A stretch of DNA of 6,467 nucleotides, taken from Deltaproteobacteria bacterium (GTDB lineage Bacteria > Desulfobacterota > Syntrophia > Syntrophales > UBA2185). Below the pieces are notes generated by a model. That model was not told the origin of the DNA. It did not search any database and saw only the letters and a list, made by a program, of their open reading frames with translations. Location: the NCBI GenBank assembly GCA_026388495.1, contig JAPLJQ010000370.1, positions 1-6,467 of the forward strand, given 5' to 3'. Within the stretch, counting starts at the first letter, position 1. Every line of letters starts with the position of its first letter. Shown piece after piece: positions 4,715-6,467 of the stretch. The position numbers and the translations under genes are program-made.

Positions 4715-6467
4715 TCAACTGATCTTCAGGCATTCTTTATCCGGCCTGCCTGTCTCCGGGTTCCACCCGAATTGAGACCAGTAACCGGCCATCATCTTTT
4801 CGATGTCCGCCGTTCTGTCCCGGTTTGCCCCCTCTTTCTGGGGAGGTCTTCCGATGACCCGGTCGCTCACCTTGAAGGATTTTGGATCGATTCCATGCTT
4901 GATGTTGAAAAGCTGCTTTAAGGTCTGGATGCGCCCTCCGATCTCCATGTACTCCTCAGGCGTTTTGTTCCAGCCTGCGGCGGCATTCAGCCAGTCGAAA
5001 ACGGGGATTCTTTTCGCACCCAGAAAGGTTCCAAAGAGGCAGACCCCGGCGCCGTTGACGACATTCATGAACTTGCTGCATGCTGCGGCTTTGATTGCCT
5101 TCTTTTCATCCGCTTCGTATTTCCTGTCTTTGAAATAGAGGAATTCTGCCCGCGGCAGTCCTGTGACTTTTTTCCAGAGCTGAAACATCTCGTAGTAGAG
5201 TTGCGCGCCCATGGTATGCCTGCCGGGTGTCGCTTCGACGGAGTAGTGGAGATTGAAACCGGGATCGTTTCTCCCGTCGTGCATGGGGAGTTCCTGCCCC
5301 CCGGCGTGCATGGCGGACCGGCCGGCGTCTTTCCCGATCCTCCGGGCCGCCGCTTTCGAACCGTCCGCCAGAATATCGCCGATTCCCTCGCGCCGGACCA
5401 TCTTTTCAATGAGAGAAACAATGGCAGGGGTGTTGCCCCAGGTGAGTTCGAGGCCGTCCGTGTCCTCTTTCGTCAGGATGCCCGCTTCATAACATTCGAT
5501 GGCAAAGGCAGCCGTACCGCCCGCGGAGATTGTGTCCATGCCTGCCCGGTTCAAAAGTTCGTTGAGATAGAAAAGGCTGTCCGGATCACGGTTCATGCAC
5601 AGCCCCCCTAAAGCGAGGACGGATTCGTACTCGGGTTTGTGCGTCTCTTTGTATTTTCCCTTTGTTGCGCAGATGCCACCGCAGCCTAACGGGCAGGAAT
5701 AGCAGTGATATTTGACCTTTTCAGACTGTCTGACGGCGTCGGGGTTGACGGACAGGGACTTTTCAATCCCCCAGTCCGCGCTGCTCCCCTTCCAGTTCTT
5801 GATCGGAGCGTCGCCCATCTCCACGGACATCTGGTTCATGCTCCCCGTGCCCCATTTTTTCAGCAGGATCTTGTAGAGCAGACCGTCTTGTGCCATCTGC
5901 GCGGGCAGCATCCTCATGAGAGTTCCCACGTATGCCGCCAGCGGCCCGGATAGGAATGGAGGTTGAAACTGGACCCACCGGTTGCACATGCAGCTCAACT
6001 GTTTGATCCCGTCGTGGTTGTGGACAGGAATGCGCTTTGCGCCGTCCAGGACGACGGCCTTGAGATTTTTGGAGCCCATGACGGCGCCGAGCCCTGACCG
6101 TGCAGCGATCCTGCCCCGGTCGTTGCAGATACCCGAGATGAGTGAGAGTTTTTCGCCCGCCGGCCCGATGACGGCGACCCGCGCACGGGTACCAAATTCC
6201 CCCGTCAGGATATCCTCAGCGTCCACCGTGTCTTTGCCCCACAGATGAGAGGCGTCGCGGAGTTCCGCTTTGCCGTTCTTTACATAGAGATAGAGGGGCG
6301 TTTCGCTGATTCCCCTGAAAAAAATGCCGTCATAACCGCACCGTTTGATGGCGGGAGAAAAGCTGCCTCCGCAGTTGGCATCGCCCCAGCCGCCGGTGAG
6401 GGGGGATTTACCCACGACCATCCACCGGCCGGAGAAGAGGCTTCCCGTGCCGGTCAGGAGTCCGGAA
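4715..6467 (-). CDS. Aldehyde ferredoxin oxidoreductase (AOR) family enzyme, N-terminus beyond window
   Basis: The frame stays open to the right edge. The 15 codons before the Met at 6421 read as the family's LTGTGSLFSGRW segment, so this Met is internal and the gene is cut at its 5' end by roughly 50-60 codons. Numbering from that Met, residues 5-32 hold the KSPLTGG and cofactor-domain segment. R55-D-A-S-H-L-W-G-K and G112-A-V-M-G-S-K-N-L-K are typical AOR signatures. Cys240/243/247 plus Cys461 match the four ligands of the AOR [4Fe-4S] cluster. Both cofactor-binding DxxGL(D/C) motifs carry Asn in place of Asp (Asn291 and Asn456). Family members use a tungsten or molybdenum bis-pterin to interconvert carboxylates or thioesters and aldehydes, or to reduce aromatic thioesters (BamB). 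The exact substrate is unknown. The four-cluster ferredoxin downstream is the probable electron partner. Confidence 0.95.
   Translation of the reverse strand, partial: SGLLTGTGSLFSGRWMVVGKSPLTGGWGDANCGGSFSPAIKRCGYDGIFFRGISETPLYLYVKNGKAELRDASHLWGKDTVDAEDILTGEFGTRARVAVIGPAGEKLSLISGICNDRGRIAARSGLGAVMGSKNLKAVVLDGAKRIPVHNHDGIKQLSCMCNRWVQFQPPFLSGPLAAYVGTLMRMLPAQMAQDGLLYKILLKKWGTGSMNQMSVEMGDAPIKNWKGSSADWGIEKSLSVNPDAVRQSEKVKYHCYSCPLGCGGICATKGKYKETHKPEYESVLALGGLCMNRDPDSLFYLNELLNRAGMDTISAGGTAAFAIECYEAGILTKEDTDGLELTWGNTPAIVSLIEKMVRREGIGDILADGSKAAARRIGKDAGRSAMHAGGQELPMHDGRNDPGFNLHYSVEATPGRHTMGAQLYYEMFQLWKKVTGLPRAEFLYFKDRKYEADEKKAIKAAACSKFMNVVNGAGVCLFGTFLGAKRIPVFDWLNAAAGWNKTPEEYMEIGGRIQTLKQLFNIKHGIDPKSFKVSDRVIGRPPQKEGANRDRTADIEKMMAGYWSQFGWNPETGRPDKECLKIS

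Noticed and set aside
5201..5611. Rightward 136-codon open frame inside the AOR gene
   Set aside because: It is antisense to the clearly conserved AOR protein and is explained by the GC-rich codon pattern of that gene.
4715..6467. Assignment of the AOR gene as bamB (benzoyl-CoA reductase)
   Set aside because: The family match is clear, but no other bam genes are visible and the N-terminus is missing, so a specific function and symbol are not supported.

Overview
The window looks like chromosomal DNA of an anaerobic bacterium, most likely of the Desulfobacterota/Syntrophales type. This is inferred from a tungsten/molybdenum aldehyde ferredoxin oxidoreductase (AOR) family enzyme with a four-cluster ferredoxin partner, an EFR1-type flavodoxin/ferredoxin protein, moderate GC content, and dispersed hairpin repeats of the 'TGTCATTCCGGA...' and 'TGTCATTTCGA...' types. 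No 16S gene or other marker is present, so the lineage is a guess.

Left part (1-2840). A small stand-alone nucleotidyltransferase gene reads leftward from a near-consensus promoter and ends at a hairpin with a T-rich tract. Next, an EFR1-family protein (flavodoxin-like domain plus two [4Fe-4S] clusters) reads leftward. It is divergent from a rightward AAA/DUF4143 ATPase with a C-terminal nuclease-like domain. The 171-bp divergent spacer holds a good promoter for the EFR1 gene and a 16-bp palindrome that could be a shared operator. The last 39 bp of the ATPase gene plus 5 bp beyond its stop are repeated exactly (44 bp) at 524-567. There the copy forms the last codons and stop of the EFR1 gene. 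This scar of a past rearrangement is the most unusual structural signal in the window.

Middle part (2780-3815). After a long stem-loop comes a 160-bp leader region, then an alpha/beta hydrolase with an intact Ser-Asp-His triad, most likely started at a TTG at 3000 behind a strong ribosome binding site.

Right part (3851-6467), all leftward. An AOR-family enzyme enters from beyond the right edge without its N-terminus. It is followed by a ferredoxin with four [4Fe-4S] motifs and then by an unrecognised 63-residue protein with a KOW/SH3-like look. These probably form one redox unit: the AOR enzyme exchanges electrons with the polyferredoxin, and the small protein may be an accessory factor. A nested inverted-repeat element and a REP-like hairpin sit in the 193-bp gap between the AOR and ferredoxin genes and may set their relative expression.

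No tRNA, rRNA, CRISPR array, transposase or integrase was seen. The best leads for something undescribed are the small protein in the AOR unit and the 44-bp duplicated ATPase tail.
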